Both the position numbers and the translations under genes were made by a program. A stretch of 64,000 nt of DNA. Origin: Rhodospirillales bacterium. GTDB taxonomy: Bacteria; Pseudomonadota; Alphaproteobacteria; Micavibrionales; UBA1664. The stretch covers positions 1 through 64,000 of the forward strand of contig CP060260.1 in assembly GCA_023898805.1 (NCBI GenBank), written 5' to 3'. Under the pieces are notes generated by a model, which was not told the origin of the DNA, searched no databases, and saw only the letters and a program-made list of their open reading frames with translations. Numbering within the stretch: the stretch's first letter is position 1; each line of letters starts with the position of its first letter. Shown piece by piece: positions 34,711 to 43,719 of the stretch.

Positions 34711-35283
34711 ATGATGCTCGGATCCGGCGGCCACCCTGACATGTACCCGGCCCTGGTTCTGAATGCCGATTTTCGTCCACTCAGCTATTACCCGCTTTCC
34801 CTCTGGCCGTGGGAGGAGGCGGTCAAGGCCGTCTTCCGTGACAGCGTCACGGTGCTGGCAGAATACGACCGCATCGTGCATTCACCCTCTACCGCGATGA
34901 AACTGCCCAGCGTGCTGGCCTTGCGGGAATACGTGCCCGCCGTCCAGACGCCGGCCTTCACGCGCTTTAACGTATTCCTGCGCGACCAATGGAAATGCCA
35001 ATATTGCGGCGAACGCTTCAAGACCCAGCAACTGACCTTCGATCACGTCATTCCGCGCTCGCGCGGCGGGCGCACCAGCTGGGACAACATCGTTACCGCC
35101 TGCCGCCCCTGTAACACGGCGAAAGGCCGTCTGCTGCCCCATGAATGCGGCATGTTCCCGCGCATCGAGCCCTTTCGCCCCGGTCTGCACGAACTGCAGA
35201 TGCAGGGCCGCAAATTCCCGCCCAGCTTTCTGCATCAAAGCTGGCACGACTTCCTGTACTGGGATTCCGAACTGGAAAGTTGA
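34711..35283 (+). CDS. HNH endonuclease family protein
   Basis: A 190-residue protein with a C-terminal HNH/zinc module. It has CQYCGERF (about residues 94-101), the HNH core LTFDHVIPRSRGGRTSWDN and TACRPCNTAKG. The N-terminal part (VLNADFRPLSYYPLSLWPWEE) is conserved in a widespread chromosomal family in Alphaproteobacteria and Cyanobacteria whose role is not known. The start is placed at ATG 34711 after AAAGGGG; a GTG one codon earlier and an ATG at 34741 are alternatives. No partner restriction or modification gene is present. Confidence 0.85.
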   Translation: MMLGSGGHPDMYPALVLNADFRPLSYYPLSLWPWEEAVKAVFRDSVTVLAEYDRIVHSPSTAMKLPSVLALREYVPAVQTPAFTRFNVFLRDQWKCQYCGERFKTQQLTFDHVIPRSRGGRTSWDNIVTACRPCNTAKGRLLPHECGMFPRIEPFRPGLHELQMQGRKFPPSFLHQSWHDFLYWDSELES

Positions 35284-35844
35284 TCAATAAGGCCCGGGCA
35301 TGGATTCGCGCGACAGGTAATAGACCTGCGTGTCCTCCATGACACCCCCGTTGCAGTAATGGCCCTTATGCAGCGCACCCGCCTGAAAACCGGCTTTCGC
35401 CATCAGGCGCACGGCCTCGTGCCGTGCCGGATTGATATTGGCTGTCACGATCTGGGTGTCACGAAACGCTGCGCAGTTGAAGGCGAAACTGGCAAGGCCG
35501 CGTAAAACTTGCGGACCGTAACCGCGTCGCTGATAGGCCGGATGCAGGATCAATCCCACATCCGCCAGACTGTCGCCGAATTCCGAGCGCGTGACGGTGC
35601 CGAACCCGATACGCTGCCGCGTTCTACGCTTGCGCAGGACGACGATCCAGCTGTCATGCGCGGATTGAAGTCCGGCTTTGCGCTGCTCGCTGATCGCGTC
35701 CATGACGTCGTCATATGTGATATCCGGCTGGCCGCCCGCGCTGCCGTTTTCAGGCGCGTTGAACAGTTTCAGCAAATAGGGCGCATCGCGCAGCAGGGCC
35801 GGACTGGCGGAAACGTCCGCAGTACGGAAGACGGGCTTTGACAT
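35284..35844 (-). CDS. GNAT family N-acetyltransferase (RimJ/RimL-like)
   Basis: A 186-residue acetyltransferase-fold protein. The acetyl-CoA loop is HPAYQRRGYGPQVLRGL, preceded by the beta strand SLADVGLIL and followed by VTANINPARHEAVRLMAKAG, as in RimJ/RimL-type enzymes. The substrate is unknown. It converges with the HNH gene and abuts its stop codon. Confidence 0.85.
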   Translation of the reverse strand: MSKPVFRTADVSASPALLRDAPYLLKLFNAPENGSAGGQPDITYDDVMDAISEQRKAGLQSAHDSWIVVLRKRRTRQRIGFGTVTRSEFGDSLADVGLILHPAYQRRGYGPQVLRGLASFAFNCAAFRDTQIVTANINPARHEAVRLMAKAGFQAGALHKGHYCNGGVMEDTQVYYLSRESMPGPY

Positions 35845-35915
35845 AGTGTGCGTGATAGCACGATCGCTTGATCTTATGCAAATAAAATGAAAAGCTGTGT
35901 GCGGGTATTAAAATC

Positions 35916-36158
35916 TCAAACCGTAAAAACGTAACAGCGCACATTCTGACCCTCGATGACAAAGGCGGCGCGTTTGGGGATCATGCGGCGCCCGCGGGCC
36001 ATGCCCATGCTGTGTCGCATCAAATCACCAAGCACGCGCGAAGGATGGCCGCGAAACGTCATCGATAGCGGGCCTGGAAAATCCCCCTGAATTCTGGTTC
36101 TGTCCTCGCTTTGCGCGATGGTGAAATGGTAACAGAGTGGTGGCCGGATCATGCGCAA
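35916..36158 (-). CDS. Small hypothetical protein
   Basis: An 80-residue basic protein (MRMIRPPLCYHFTIAQSEDR...). It has no signal peptide or membrane helix and no recognised domain. Support is modest: the frame is open, the composition is protein-like and it fills an otherwise empty minus-strand gap between carA and the GNAT gene. It could be spurious. Confidence 0.4.
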   Translation of the reverse strand: MRMIRPPLCYHFTIAQSEDRTRIQGDFPGPLSMTFRGHPSRVLGDLMRHSMGMARGRRMIPKRAAFVIEGQNVRCYVFTV

Positions 36159-36192
36159 GCGATAGCGGGCCCGAAAAGAATATGCAAATAAA

Positions 36193-37359
36193 TTACGCGG
36201 CTTTGCGCCCGGCCTTGTGCGCCGCGATCATATCGACGAAGCGCCCGAACAGGTAATGGGAATCATGCGGGCCGGGGCTGGCTTCGGGGTGGTATTGCAC
36301 CGAAAACGCGGGCCGATCGCTGCACGCCAATCCTTCGTTCGATCCGTCGAACAGGCTGACATGCGTGACCTGCACATTGGGGGGCAGGGTTTCGGGCATG
36401 ACGCAGAACCCGTGGTTTTGGCTGGTGATCTCGACCTTGCCGGTGGTCAGGTCCTTGACCGGCTGGTTGGCGCCGCGATGCCCCAGATGCATTTTTTTGG
36501 TCTTGCCGCCCAGCGCCAGCGCCAGCATCTGGTGCCCAAGACAGATGCCGAAAATCGGCATTCTGGCGTCCAGAAGGGCGCGGATGACAGGCACGGCATA
36601 CTGCCCGGTTGCCGCCGGGTCGCCCGGTCCGTTCGACAGGAACACCCCGTCGGGTTTAAGCGCCAGAATATCTTCGGCCGATGTCTGCGCAGGCACCACG
36701 GTGACGGCGCAACCCGCATCGGCCAGACAGCGCAGGATGTTGCGCTTGGCTCCGTAATCGATCGCCACGACGTGGTATTTCGGCTGGGTCTGGCGGGCAT
36801 AGCCGCCTTCCAGCGACCACAGGGCCTCGTCCCAGCTATAGCGTTGCTGGCACGACACCTCGATCGCAAGATCCATGCCGTCCAGCCCCGGCCACTCCTG
36901 CGCCCGGGCTTTTAGCGTCGGAATATCGAAAACACCATCCGCGCGATGGCTGATGACGCCGTTGGGCGCGCCTGCATCGCGAATGCGCCGGGTCAAGGCA
37001 CGGGTATCGACACCGCTGATGCCCGGCAGGTTGTGATGCCGCAGCCACTGGTCGAGTCCCTGACCCGCGCGCCAGTTGCTGGAATCAGTCACGCGCTCGT
37101 GCACGATCATCCCGCGCGCGGCGGGGTTGATGGTTTCGATATCTTCCGGGTTGGTGCCCACGTTGCCGATATGCGGAAATGTGAAGGTGATGATCTGCCC
37201 GGCATAGGACGGGTCGGTCAAAATCTCCTGATACCCGGTCATCGACGTGTTGAAACAGATTTCGCCCACCATCTCGGCCTCGGCCCCGAAACCATGGCCG
37301 TAAAACACGCTCCCGTCGCTTAAAACCAGTACGGCGGTGGGGGCGGGGGCACGGGTCAT
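36193..37359 (-). CDS. carA: Carbamoyl-phosphate synthase small subunit
   Basis: A 388-residue glutaminase subunit that feeds ammonia to CarB for arginine and pyrimidine synthesis. The start is taken at the ATG giving MTRAPAPTAVLVLSDGSVFY; an in-frame GTG 21 bases earlier has no ribosome-binding site. Motifs are ICFNTSMTGYQEILTDPSY, GVDTRALTRRIR, the catalytic Cys in PIFGICLGHQ and TSQNHGFCV, and the C-terminal VQYHPEASPGPHDS. carB is not in the window. Confidence 0.96.
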   Translation of the reverse strand: MTRAPAPTAVLVLSDGSVFYGHGFGAEAEMVGEICFNTSMTGYQEILTDPSYAGQIITFTFPHIGNVGTNPEDIETINPAARGMIVHERVTDSSNWRAGQGLDQWLRHHNLPGISGVDTRALTRRIRDAGAPNGVISHRADGVFDIPTLKARAQEWPGLDGMDLAIEVSCQQRYSWDEALWSLEGGYARQTQPKYHVVAIDYGAKRNILRCLADAGCAVTVVPAQTSAEDILALKPDGVFLSNGPGDPAATGQYAVPVIRALLDARMPIFGICLGHQMLALALGGKTKKMHLGHRGANQPVKDLTTGKVEITSQNHGFCVMPETLPPNVQVTHVSLFDGSNEGLACSDRPAFSVQYHPEASPGPHDSHYLFGRFVDMIAAHKAGRKAA

Positions 37360-37449
37360 GGCGCAGGCGATCCTTTGCACGGCTTGAGTTGTGGGCTAAG
37401 TGGGTGTTATACACGGCTTTGAAAGCAAACAAAAAGAAATTTGCCCGCC

Positions 37450-37899
37450 ATGACCGATCTGCGCACCCGTTTTACCGATGACATGAAAACCGCGATGAAA
37501 AGCGGCGATTCCGCGACTCTGGCGACCGTCCGCCTGATCATCGCCCAGATGAAGCTCAAGGACACCGAGGGCAAGGGCAAGATCGACGATGCCGGCATCC
37601 TGCCGATGCTCCAGACCATGGTGAAGCAGCGCCAGGAATCCGCGAAAATCTACCGCGATAACAACCGCCCCGAACTGGCCGAAAAGGAAGAGGCGGAGAT
37701 CAAGGTCATCGAAACTTATCTGCCCAAACAGCTTTCGGTCGAGGAAACGGAAACCGCCGTCGCCGCGATCATCGCCGAACTGGGTGTCACCTCGGCCAAG
37801 GATATGGGGAAGGTGATGGCCGAACTCAAGACCCGCTATGCCGGACAGCTGGACATGTCCAAAGTCGGCCCGATCGTCAAATCCAAACTGGCGGCATGA
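37450..37899 (+). CDS. GatB/YqeY domain protein
   Basis: A 149-residue YqeY-type protein. Its start MTDLRTRFTDDMKTAMKSGD is the common family opening. The GatB C-terminal-like helical domain continues with LATVRLIIAQMK, EEAEIKVIETYLPKQLS and DMGKVMAELKTRYAGQLD. Such proteins resemble the tRNA-binding tail of amidotransferase GatB, but their role alone is not settled. carA-yqeY-dnaG-rpoD is a conserved alphaproteobacterial neighbourhood. A terminator follows. Confidence 0.93.
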   Translation: MTDLRTRFTDDMKTAMKSGDSATLATVRLIIAQMKLKDTEGKGKIDDAGILPMLQTMVKQRQESAKIYRDNNRPELAEKEEAEIKVIETYLPKQLSVEETETAVAAIIAELGVTSAKDMGKVMAELKTRYAGQLDMSKVGPIVKSKLAA

Positions 37900-37901
37900 A
37901 A

Positions 37902-37925
37902 AACCGTCCAAAACGGGCGGTTTTT
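37902..37925 (+). terminator. Intrinsic terminator
   Basis: An 8-bp stem AACCGTCC / GGGCGGTT (one G-T wobble) with loop AAAAC and TTTTT tail, three bases after the yqeY stop. Confidence 0.8.
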
Positions 37926-38068
37926 AATTCAGGGCCGGGGCTCTTTTTACGGAACCAGCGTTTCCCATTTGATGGTAAATTCGCACCCAATATAGCGGAC
38001 TTTTATTATGTAAATATAAGTAAGGGAAAATCTTTTCGCGGCGGGCTGTAATCTGCTACGTCAAACTC

Positions 38069-39781
38069 ATGCTCGTCCCGAAAAGCTTCCTTGATGATCT
38101 GCGCGCGCGCCTGCGCCTGTCGGATATCATCAACCGCCGCGTAAAACTCACGCGCGCGGGGCGGGAATTCCGGGCCTGCTGTCCGTTTCACCACGAAAAG
38201 TCCCCGTCCTTTTACGTCAATGACGAAAAAGGATTCTATCACTGCTTCGGCTGCGGCGCGCATGGCGATCATATCGGCTTCCTGATGCGCCACGACAATC
38301 GCGGCTTCATGGACGCGATCGAGGAACTGGCCGCGCAGGCGGGGCTGCAGGTGCCCCGGCCCAGCCCGCAGGAAATGGAACGGCAAAGCCGCCGCGAACG
38401 CCTGATCCGGCTGATGGAGGCGGCGACGGTCTTTTACGCCGCGCGCCTGTTTGAAAACCGCGACGTGCTGGATTACCTGACCGGGCGGGGTCTGACCCTC
38501 GATACGATCCATGCCTTCCGCCTTGGCTACGCCCCGCCGGGGAAGGAGGTTCTGGCCGAAATGCGCAAGGCCGGTTATGCCGACGACGAATTGCTGGAAG
38601 CCGGGCTTGCCCGCCGATCGGATCGCGATGGCGGCCTGTTTCCCTTTTTCCGCGACCGGGTGATGTTTCCGGTCGGCGACCGGCGCGGCCAAAGCATCGC
38701 CTTTGGCGCGCGCATCCTGCCCGATCATCTGCGTCCGCCCGCGCCCGACGCGCCAAAACCGCCCAAATACATCAATTCCGGCGAAACGCCGTTGTTTCAA
38801 AAAGGGCACATGCTCTACAACGAATCGCGCGCGCGCGCGGCGGCGGCCAAGGGTGAGCCGGTGGTGGTGTGCGAAGGCTATGCCGACGTCATCGCCCTGT
38901 GGCAGGCCGGGTTTACGGGCGCGGTCGCGCCGCTTGGCACCGCGCTGACCGAGGCGCAAATCGGCGCCCTGTGGTCGATGATCCCGGACGGCGCGGAAAC
39001 CGGCGTGCGCGAACCCATCCTGTGTTTCGACGGCGACGCGGCGGGCCAGCGCGCCGCCACCCGCGCGATGGACCGCATCCTGCCGCTGCTGACCGCCGGG
39101 GTTTCGGCGCGCTTTGCCTTTTTGACCGACGGCATGGACCCGGATGACCTGATTCGCGCGCGCGGGGCGGCGGGTTTCCGGCAGGTGCTGGAAAAATCCG
39201 TGCCGCTTTCCGCGATGATCTGGCGCACACTGACCGACGGGCGGCGGTTTTCCACGCCCGAATCACGCGCGGGCCTGCAAAAATCCATTGCCGGCGTGGT
39301 CGCGGCCATTGCCGACCGCGCGGTGCAAAAACAATACGAATCCGCGCTCAAAGATCTGTTCTATCAGGCCTTCAACGTCAGGCGCCGGGATGCGAACGGC
39401 CCAAAAGGGGCTGGCGCAATGGCCGCGCGCACGGCCTTGCCCGATCCGCGCGCGCGCGGGACGAATGAAAGGACGCACGTGGCTCTGGCCGCAATCCTGA
39501 ACTTCCCCGAGATTTTTCATGATGCCGAGGAGCCGCTTGGTCGTCTGCCCATCGCCGACCCGCGCCTTGATGCGATCCGCCAGCGCGTTCTTGAAATCCT
39601 TTCCGACGTGCCCGAAATGGGGCATGAGGAACTGATGCAGGCCCTTGAAAAACAAGGATTTGGCGACGATTTACGGGCGGTGATGACGGCCGCAAGGCTG
39701 CATGGCTTGTCGTCCCGCGCGACCTCCAGCCCGGTTCAGGCGCTCGAAGGCTTGCGTGAGGCGGTAGGGGCCGCGCGATAA
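38069..39781 (+). CDS. dnaG: DNA primase
   Basis: A 570-residue primase that lays RNA primers at the fork. The N-terminal zinc domain has CCPFHHEKSPSF and FYHCFGCGAHGDHIGF. The RNA-polymerase core follows (FRDRVMFPVGDRRGQSIAFG), with TOPRIM motifs VVCEGYADVIALWQAG and CFDGDAAGQRAATRAMDR. The C-terminal DnaB-interacting region is present but not strongly conserved. A possible promoter (TTGATG, 16 bases, TATAGC) lies about 65 bases upstream. Confidence 0.97.
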   Translation: MLVPKSFLDDLRARLRLSDIINRRVKLTRAGREFRACCPFHHEKSPSFYVNDEKGFYHCFGCGAHGDHIGFLMRHDNRGFMDAIEELAAQAGLQVPRPSPQEMERQSRRERLIRLMEAATVFYAARLFENRDVLDYLTGRGLTLDTIHAFRLGYAPPGKEVLAEMRKAGYADDELLEAGLARRSDRDGGLFPFFRDRVMFPVGDRRGQSIAFGARILPDHLRPPAPDAPKPPKYINSGETPLFQKGHMLYNESRARAAAAKGEPVVVCEGYADVIALWQAGFTGAVAPLGTALTEAQIGALWSMIPDGAETGVREPILCFDGDAAGQRAATRAMDRILPLLTAGVSARFAFLTDGMDPDDLIRARGAAGFRQVLEKSVPLSAMIWRTLTDGRRFSTPESRAGLQKSIAGVVAAIADRAVQKQYESALKDLFYQAFNVRRRDANGPKGAGAMAARTALPDPRARGTNERTHVALAAILNFPEIFHDAEEPLGRLPIADPRLDAIRQRVLEILSDVPEMGHEELMQALEKQGFGDDLRAVMTAARLHGLSSRATSSPVQALEGLREAVGAAR

Positions 39782-39859
39782 GATTTTGATTTTACGCGAC
39801 ACTCCTTTATATGTACCTCTTTGATCATTCGCATTTTTGGGCTTCAAGGGGTACGACAC

Positions 39860-41842
39860 GTGGCGCGCGCAGCAGTAAAAAGCAAGAAGACCGCAAACGC
39901 TGAAACCAATTCCGCCGAAACCGTGACGGCGGCCAAGGGCAATCTGGCCAAGATCGCCAAGGACCTGATCGCCCGCGGCAAGAAAACCGGTTACATCACC
40001 CACGACCAGTTGAACGCGGCGCTTCCGGCCGAGGAATATTCCTCCGACCAGATCGAAGACATCATGGTCAACATCTCCGACGCGGGCATCAATATCGTCG
40101 ATGCCGACTCGGTTGAGGAGGGTGACGGCGAAGCGCAGGAAACCACGAACGCCGCCGACAGCGAAGACGAAGGTATCTCCGGCAACGTCTCCTCGGACGA
40201 TCTTGGCCGCACCGACGACCCCGTGCGCATGTATTTGCGCGAAATGGGTACGGTAAAACTGCTCTCGCGCGAGGGCGAGATCGCGATCGCCAAACGCATC
40301 GAGGCCGGACGCGAAATGATGATCGGCGGCATTTGCGAAAGCCCGCTGGCCATCGAATCCATCATCGCCTGGTACCACGCCCTGCAAAAGGGCGACATCC
40401 TGCTGCGCGAGATCATCGACCTTGAAGCCACATACAACAACGGCCCTGACGGGCAGGGTGACCCCGACGACCTGACCGGCGGTCAGGAATACGAGGAAAA
40501 GGACGAGCCGGAGGAAAAAGCCGAAGGCGAGGAAGGCGGCGAGGGTGAAGGCGGCGGCGAGGAGGACGAAGGCGGCCTCTCCCTGATCCTGATGGAGCAG
40601 AAGCTCAAGGAAGTGGTGTTCGAGAAATTCCACGCCATCGAAAAAACCTACAAGGCCATGTCGAACGCGCAGGACAAGCGCATCGAGGCGATTGCATCCG
40701 GTAAGAAACCCGACCCGGCGGTCGAGAAGAAATACCAGAAATGCAAGGAGGACATGATCAAGCACATGAACGAGGTGCATCTGAACAATGCGCGCATCGA
40801 ACAACTGCTTGACCGCCTGTACAAAATCAATCGCAACCTCGTGGGTCTGGAAGGCAAGCTTCTGCGCGTCGCCACCGATTCCGGCGTCAAGCGCGAGGAG
40901 TTCCTGAAGGAATATTACGGGCACGAAATCGACCCAAGCTGGGTCAAGAAAATCGCCAAGCTGGCGGGTAAGGGCTGGAACAAATTCGCCACCAAGCACG
41001 CCGACGAAATCAAGCGCATGCGCGCCGAAATCGCCCTGACGCAGGAAGAGGCGGGCCTGCCAATCCCCGAATTCCGCCGCATCGTCAACACGGTGCAAAA
41101 GGGCGAGCGCGAAAGCAACCGCGCCAAGAAGGAGATGATCGAGGCCAACCTGCGTCTGGTCATTTCCATCGCCAAGAAATACACCAATCGCGGCCTGCAA
41201 TTCCTCGACCTCATTCAGGAAGGAAATATCGGCCTGATGAAGGCGGTCGATAAATTCGAATACCGTCGCGGTTATAAATTCTCGACCTATGCGACATGGT
41301 GGATCCGTCAGGCCATCACGCGCTCCATCGCCGATCAGGCGCGCACCATCCGTATTCCGGTGCACATGATCGAAACCATCAACAAACTGGTGCGCACCTC
41401 GCGCCAGATGATGCACGAACTCGGCCGCGAACCGACGCCGGAAGAACTGGCCGAACGCCTGCACATGCCGCTCGACAAGGTGCGCAAGGTCCTGAAAATC
41501 GCCAAGGAACCTGTTTCCCTAGAAACCCCGATCGGGGACGAGGAGGATTCATCCTTGGGCGATTTCATCGAGGATAAAAACGCGATCAATCCGCTTGAAA
41601 GCGCGATCCATTCCAACCTCAAGGAAACGACGACGCGCATCCTCGCTACGCTCACCCCGCGCGAGGAACGCGTGCTGCGCATGCGTTTCGGCATCGGCAT
41701 GAACACCGACCATACGTTGGAGGAAGTGGGCCAGCAATTCAGCGTGACCCGCGAACGTATCCGTCAGATCGAGGCCAAGGCCCTGCGCAAGCTCAAGCAT
41801 CCCTCGCGCTCCAAAAAGTTGCGGTCTTTCCTCGACACCTGA
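39860..41842 (+). CDS. rpoD: RNA polymerase sigma-70 factor RpoD
   Basis: The 660-residue housekeeping sigma factor. The start is set at GTG 39860, giving MARAAVKSKKTANAE, with AAGGGG eight bases upstream; longer readings lack a ribosome-binding site. Regions seen are 1.1 (near ITHDQLNAALPAEEY), 1.2 (DDPVRMYLREMGTV), 2 (AKKYTNRGLQFLDLIQEG and YKFSTYATWWIRQAITRSI), 3 (PVHMIETINKL) and 4 (VTRERIRQIEAKALRKLKHP). Between 1.2 and 2 lies a strongly acidic, Gly/Glu-rich stretch (about residues 194-244, for example EGEEGGEGEGGGEEDEGG). Confidence 0.98.
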   Translation: MARAAVKSKKTANAETNSAETVTAAKGNLAKIAKDLIARGKKTGYITHDQLNAALPAEEYSSDQIEDIMVNISDAGINIVDADSVEEGDGEAQETTNAADSEDEGISGNVSSDDLGRTDDPVRMYLREMGTVKLLSREGEIAIAKRIEAGREMMIGGICESPLAIESIIAWYHALQKGDILLREIIDLEATYNNGPDGQGDPDDLTGGQEYEEKDEPEEKAEGEEGGEGEGGGEEDEGGLSLILMEQKLKEVVFEKFHAIEKTYKAMSNAQDKRIEAIASGKKPDPAVEKKYQKCKEDMIKHMNEVHLNNARIEQLLDRLYKINRNLVGLEGKLLRVATDSGVKREEFLKEYYGHEIDPSWVKKIAKLAGKGWNKFATKHADEIKRMRAEIALTQEEAGLPIPEFRRIVNTVQKGERESNRAKKEMIEANLRLVISIAKKYTNRGLQFLDLIQEGNIGLMKAVDKFEYRRGYKFSTYATWWIRQAITRSIADQARTIRIPVHMIETINKLVRTSRQMMHELGREPTPEELAERLHMPLDKVRKVLKIAKEPVSLETPIGDEEDSSLGDFIEDKNAINPLESAIHSNLKETTTRILATLTPREERVLRMRFGIGMNTDHTLEEVGQQFSVTRERIRQIEAKALRKLKHPSRSKKLRSFLDT

Positions 41843-41880
41843 TACGGCTACGGAAAATCCGTACCGGAAAGGGATAGACC

Positions 41881-42357
41881 ATGGCGCCTAAAGGGACAGT
41901 ATCCGCCAAACTGAATGACGCGGCCGCCGCCAGCCACGCGGCCTATATGCGCCGCATCATGGAGGACCCGGAATTTCGCGCGGCCGAATTGCTGAAGTTC
42001 CGCCAGAAAGATGGTATTCTTGATGGCGATAATCGCGCCTATTTCAGCCTGCAATTAAGCCGCTTTGGCGGGCTTTTTAAAGGCCCCGGCCATATCGAAA
42101 TGGATGGCGGGGATATGGAAGCCATGCAGTTCTCCGTATGGGATTGGCTGGATAAATGCGTGGGGGAATACGACTGGGTTTCCATCTGCCTGCATGGCCC
42201 CCACCCATCCGGTTGGAGCATTGCCGGGGGTGCCAATACCGACCCCGTGCAGGTTCTCGATACAATGAAACGCTTTTACGCCGACCTTGCGCGTTTGCCC
42301 GAGGCCGTTTCCAGTGCATCGCTCAAACCGGCGCTGCCAACATTGCGCGCGCGTTAG
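41881..42357 (+). CDS. Hypothetical protein
   Basis: A 158-residue protein of unknown function. GAAAGGGA lies upstream of the ATG, 38 bases after rpoD. It has no signal or membrane helix. Aromatic and polar residues are frequent (FSVWDWLDKCVGEYDWVS, then GPHPSGWSIAGGANTDP), suggesting a folded enzyme-like domain, but no family was recognised. Possibly co-transcribed with rpoD. Confidence 0.6.
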   Translation: MAPKGTVSAKLNDAAAASHAAYMRRIMEDPEFRAAELLKFRQKDGILDGDNRAYFSLQLSRFGGLFKGPGHIEMDGGDMEAMQFSVWDWLDKCVGEYDWVSICLHGPHPSGWSIAGGANTDPVQVLDTMKRFYADLARLPEAVSSASLKPALPTLRAR

Positions 42358-42390
42358 AGCGTTTTGTTTTCAGACTGACGTAATTTTCAT

Positions 42391-42420
42391 GCGTCATGCC
42401 CCGACTTGTTCGGGGCATCC
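42391..42420 (+). repeat. REP-like hairpin
   Basis: GCGTCATGCCCCGA-CTTGT-TCGGGGCATCC: a 9-bp perfect stem (42396-42404 with 42410-42418) flanked by CGTC and CCAT. There is no T-tract. The same CGTCAT...ATCCAT layout occurs twice at 20838-20934. Confidence 0.65.
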
Positions 42421-42496
42421 ATTGTGCCGAATGATATAGCCGTCCCCGTTAAGAATAGGACGAACAATCCAAGCTGAAGAAAAACTTGATACACAT

Positions 42497-42625
42497 TTTA
42501 CCGCTAAGAACACTAAGCCTCGCTAAGGGACGCTAAGAATTTTAACGAAATCATATGGTTGCGTGAATTTTGCAGGGCCTTCCTTAGCGTTTCTTAACGG
42601 CCCTTCGCGCACTTAGCGGTTTAAA
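42497..42625. repeat. CTAAG-unit inverted repeat element
   Basis: The left arm (42497-42539) has four CTAAG words spaced 8-12 bases apart, starting TTTTACCGCTAAG. The right arm (42578-42625) has matching CTTAG or CTTAA words and ends CTTAGCGGTTTAAAA. The arms are roughly inverse complements around a 38-base centre and resemble dispersed intergenic repeats known from other bacteria. Confidence 0.6.
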
Positions 42626-42762
42626 AATTCAGGCGTAAAAAATGTTCGCTTCTTATTGGGAATGACCATAGATATCCACCATTCCTTGCCGTATCCGATA
42701 TCGGCCCACCTTGCAGTGACAAAACGTATTTTTTTCCTGTGCTTCGTGCTTAAACTGCGGGC

Positions 42763-43719
42763 ATGACGTCCCCGACCCACATCGTCTGGATTCTGGTTGA
42801 AAAAAACCTTATTGGTACGGAAAACCAGTGCCTTGGGGTGGCTGAGGCACTGGGGCATCCGTACACGATCAAACGCTTTACCCTGCGCCAGCCGTGGAAA
42901 TCCCTGAGCCCATACCTGATTTGCGGCATTGGGCGCGCGGGTTATCGGGGTGATGCCCTGACCGCGCCATGGCCCGATATTTTGATCTGCGGTGGGCGCA
43001 AGGCGGCGGGCGTCGCGCTGTGGGTCAAACGTCAAAGCCCGAAAACCTTTACTGTCTGTCTGCTCGATCCCCGCGCGCGTCGCGCCGAATTCGATCTGAT
43101 CGCCGCCCCCGCGCACGACCGCACCCCCGGCAAGAACGTCGTCGAAACCACAGGCGCGCCCAACCGCGTCACCCCGGCGCGCCTGACGGTGGCGGCAGAC
43201 CGTTGGCGCGGCGTTCTGGCACCGGACGACCGCAAACGCATCGCGGTGCTGATCGGCGGCAATACCAAACATTACACTTTAAGCGACGAAATCGCCCGCA
43301 AGCTTGGCAACGATCTGCGCGCGCTGGCCGATCATGGCTACCGGTTGATGCTCACCGCCTCGCGCCGCACGCCGCCTCCCGCGCGGGCCATCCTTGAAAA
43401 CGCCCTTACGGGTTGCGATGCCTTTATCTGGGACGGGCAGGGGGAAAACCCCTATACGGGGATGCTGGCGCTGGCCGACGCGATCCTTGTGACCGCCGAC
43501 TCCGTCTCAATGACCGCCGAGGCCGCAACCACCGGCAAGCCTGTCTATCGCATCGATTTGGAAGGCGAGAGTCCGCGCATCGCGGCCTTTCATGCCCGGC
43601 TGGGAGAAGCTGGAATCGCGCGCCCCTTCACCGGAAAAATTGAAAACTGGTCCTATGCGCCGTTAAATGATGCGGGGATGCTGGCGCAGGCAATTATCCG
43701 CCGATACGCGGACCGTTAG
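42763..43719 (+). CDS. ELM1/GtrOC1-like protein (DUF1022)
   Basis: A 318-residue protein related to the mitochondrial-fission ELM1 family found in plants and Alphaproteobacteria, with a glycosyltransferase-B-like fold. Seen are WILVEKNLIGTENQCLGVAE, WPDILICGGRKAAGVALWVK, VLIGGNTKHYTL, LMLTASRRTPP and the C-terminal nucleotide-binding-like ILVTADSVSMTAEAATTGKP. The bacterial role is not established; a glycan or lipid-sugar function is possible. The gene end overlaps the next minus-strand gene by 26 bases. Confidence 0.82.
   Translation: MTSPTHIVWILVEKNLIGTENQCLGVAEALGHPYTIKRFTLRQPWKSLSPYLICGIGRAGYRGDALTAPWPDILICGGRKAAGVALWVKRQSPKTFTVCLLDPRARRAEFDLIAAPAHDRTPGKNVVETTGAPNRVTPARLTVAADRWRGVLAPDDRKRIAVLIGGNTKHYTLSDEIARKLGNDLRALADHGYRLMLTASRRTPPPARAILENALTGCDAFIWDGQGENPYTGMLALADAILVTADSVSMTAEAATTGKPVYRIDLEGESPRIAAFHARLGEAGIARPFTGKIENWSYAPLNDAGMLAQAIIRRYADR

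Larger units (their letters stand above)
42358..42762. other. Gene-free region carrying repeats
   Basis: No credible coding sequence is seen in these 405 bases. The base composition is visibly richer in A/T than the surroundings. It holds a REP-like hairpin (42391-42420) and a large imperfect inverted repeat built of CTAAG units (42497-42625). Confidence 0.6.

Noticed and set aside
34711..35283. Homing endonuclease or restriction system
   Set aside because: The HNH protein belongs to a widespread stand-alone chromosomal family; no intron, intein or methylase is nearby.
39671..41464. 597-codon minus-strand open frame
   Set aside because: Antisense to dnaG and rpoD; repetitive Phe/Leu/Val-rich sequence without family features.
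42497..42625. CRISPR array
   Set aside because: The repeated words are too short and irregular, the arms are inverted, and no cas gene is present.
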